Below, one piece after another: positions 5,260-5,682 of a stretch of 5,682 nucleotides of DNA (positions are counted from its first letter, which is position 1; each line of letters opens with the position of its first letter). This DNA is from Chloroflexota bacterium. GTDB taxonomy: Bacteria; Chloroflexota; Dehalococcoidia; Dehalococcoidales; WRFJ01. The notes below the pieces were generated by a model that did no database searches, had not been told where the DNA came from, and was given only the letters and a program-made list of their open reading frames with translations. The stretch lies in contig WRFJ01000064.1 of assembly GCA_009778865.1 (NCBI GenBank), forward strand, positions 1-5,682, in the 5' to 3' direction. Both the position numbers and the translations under genes were made by a program.

Positions 5260-5682
5260 ATGAAATCTTGGGAAATCCGCCGCCAATATTTGGATTATTT
5301 TATTAAAAACGGGCATAAAGAAATTCCCTCTTCCTCGCTTATTCCTTATGGCGATGCCACATTATTACTGACCACTGCCGGCATGGTACAGTTTAAGCCA
5401 TATTTTTTAGGCGAAGGTACGCCGCCTGCTGCTCGTATGACATCTTGCCAAAAATGTTTCCGCACCACCGATATAGATAGTGTAGGAGACGCTTCCCATC
5501 TCACTTTTTTTGAGATGCTGGGTAATTTTTCTATTGGAAATTATTTTAAAAAAGAAGCCATAACCTATGCCTGGGATTTCATCACTAATGTGATGAGCAT
5601 TCCTCAGGAAAAACTATGGATTACGGTTTATTTGGATGATGAAGAAGCTATAGAATATTGGCAGGTTTTAGGTGTACCGGCA
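5260..5682 (+). CDS. alaS: Alanyl-tRNA synthetase, N-terminal 141 codons (3' end outside window)
   Basis: AlaS attaches alanine to tRNA-Ala in the cytoplasm, recognising the G3:U70 pair carried by the tRNA-Ala in this window. The visible part is the start of the class II catalytic domain: RRQYLDYFIKNGHKEIPSSS (7-26), LLLTTAGMVQFKPYFLG (35-51), CQKCFRTTDIDSVGD (63-77), the very conserved FFEMLGNFSIGNYFKKEAI (83-101), and the following helix AWDF. All are diagnostic for AlaRS. The frame is open to the right edge with no lesion; the editing and C-Ala domains are outside. The ATG at 5260 is supported by AAGGTG upstream and by the family N-terminus. It is 442 nt from holA, so it probably has its own promoter; I see only weak candidates such as TATACA at 5130-5135. 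Confidence 0.97.
   Translation, partial: MKSWEIRRQYLDYFIKNGHKEIPSSSLIPYGDATLLLTTAGMVQFKPYFLGEGTPPAARMTSCQKCFRTTDIDSVGDASHLTFFEMLGNFSIGNYFKKEAITYAWDFITNVMSIPQEKLWITVYLDDEEAIEYWQVLGVPA

Overview
The window reads as chromosome of an AT-rich bacterium, most likely an organohalide-respiring Chloroflexota of the class Dehalococcoidia. The main evidence is the pair at the left edge: the C-terminus of a reductive dehalogenase (RdhA, both Fe-S regions visible in part) followed by its small three-helix membrane partner RdhB, in the order rdhA-rdhB. The GyrB N-terminus and the gyrB-holA-alaS neighbourhood also fit that class better than Firmicutes, where gyrB normally sits with recF. The base composition looks lower in GC than cultured Dehalococcoides or Dehalogenimonas, so genus is left open; placement rests on recognition of protein families, not on a search.

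Layout, left to right. (1) 1-732: rdhA (3' part) and rdhB, co-directional, 31 nt apart. (2) 733-1074: a perfect 17-bp hairpin, probably a shared terminator, then tRNA-Ala(CGC) on the minus strand with encoded CCA and the G3:U70 identity pair. After it comes a compact divergent promoter region holding an imperfect palindrome. (3) 1075-1506: a Fur-family regulator whose -10 box lies only 6 nt before the ATG, so its mRNA is predicted to be leaderless. (4) 1507-1841: an AT-rich spacer ending in a good extended -10 promoter and a 5'-leader hairpin. (5) 1842-3782: full-length gyrB. (6) 3783-3830: a terminator-like hairpin squeezed between gyrB and holA. (7) 3831-4817: holA, DNA polymerase III delta. 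(8) 4818-5259: a gene-poor stretch with the frameshifted relic of an IS3-type transposase orfA, nested inverted repeats and a start-less open frame. (9) 5260-5682: the first 141 codons of alaS, running off the right edge.

Functionally the right two thirds is housekeeping: DNA supercoiling (GyrB), clamp loading (HolA) and alanine charging (AlaS, whose substrate tRNA-Ala is in the same window). The left end is accessory respiration. The 3' end of tRNA-Ala faces rdhAB, the usual side for tRNA-targeted integration, so the tRNA may mark the border between island and core. No complete new system is visible. The most notable points are the leaderless fur promoter inside a palindromic divergent control region, the hairpin between gyrB and holA, the decayed IS upstream of alaS, and the possible island junction at tRNA-Ala.
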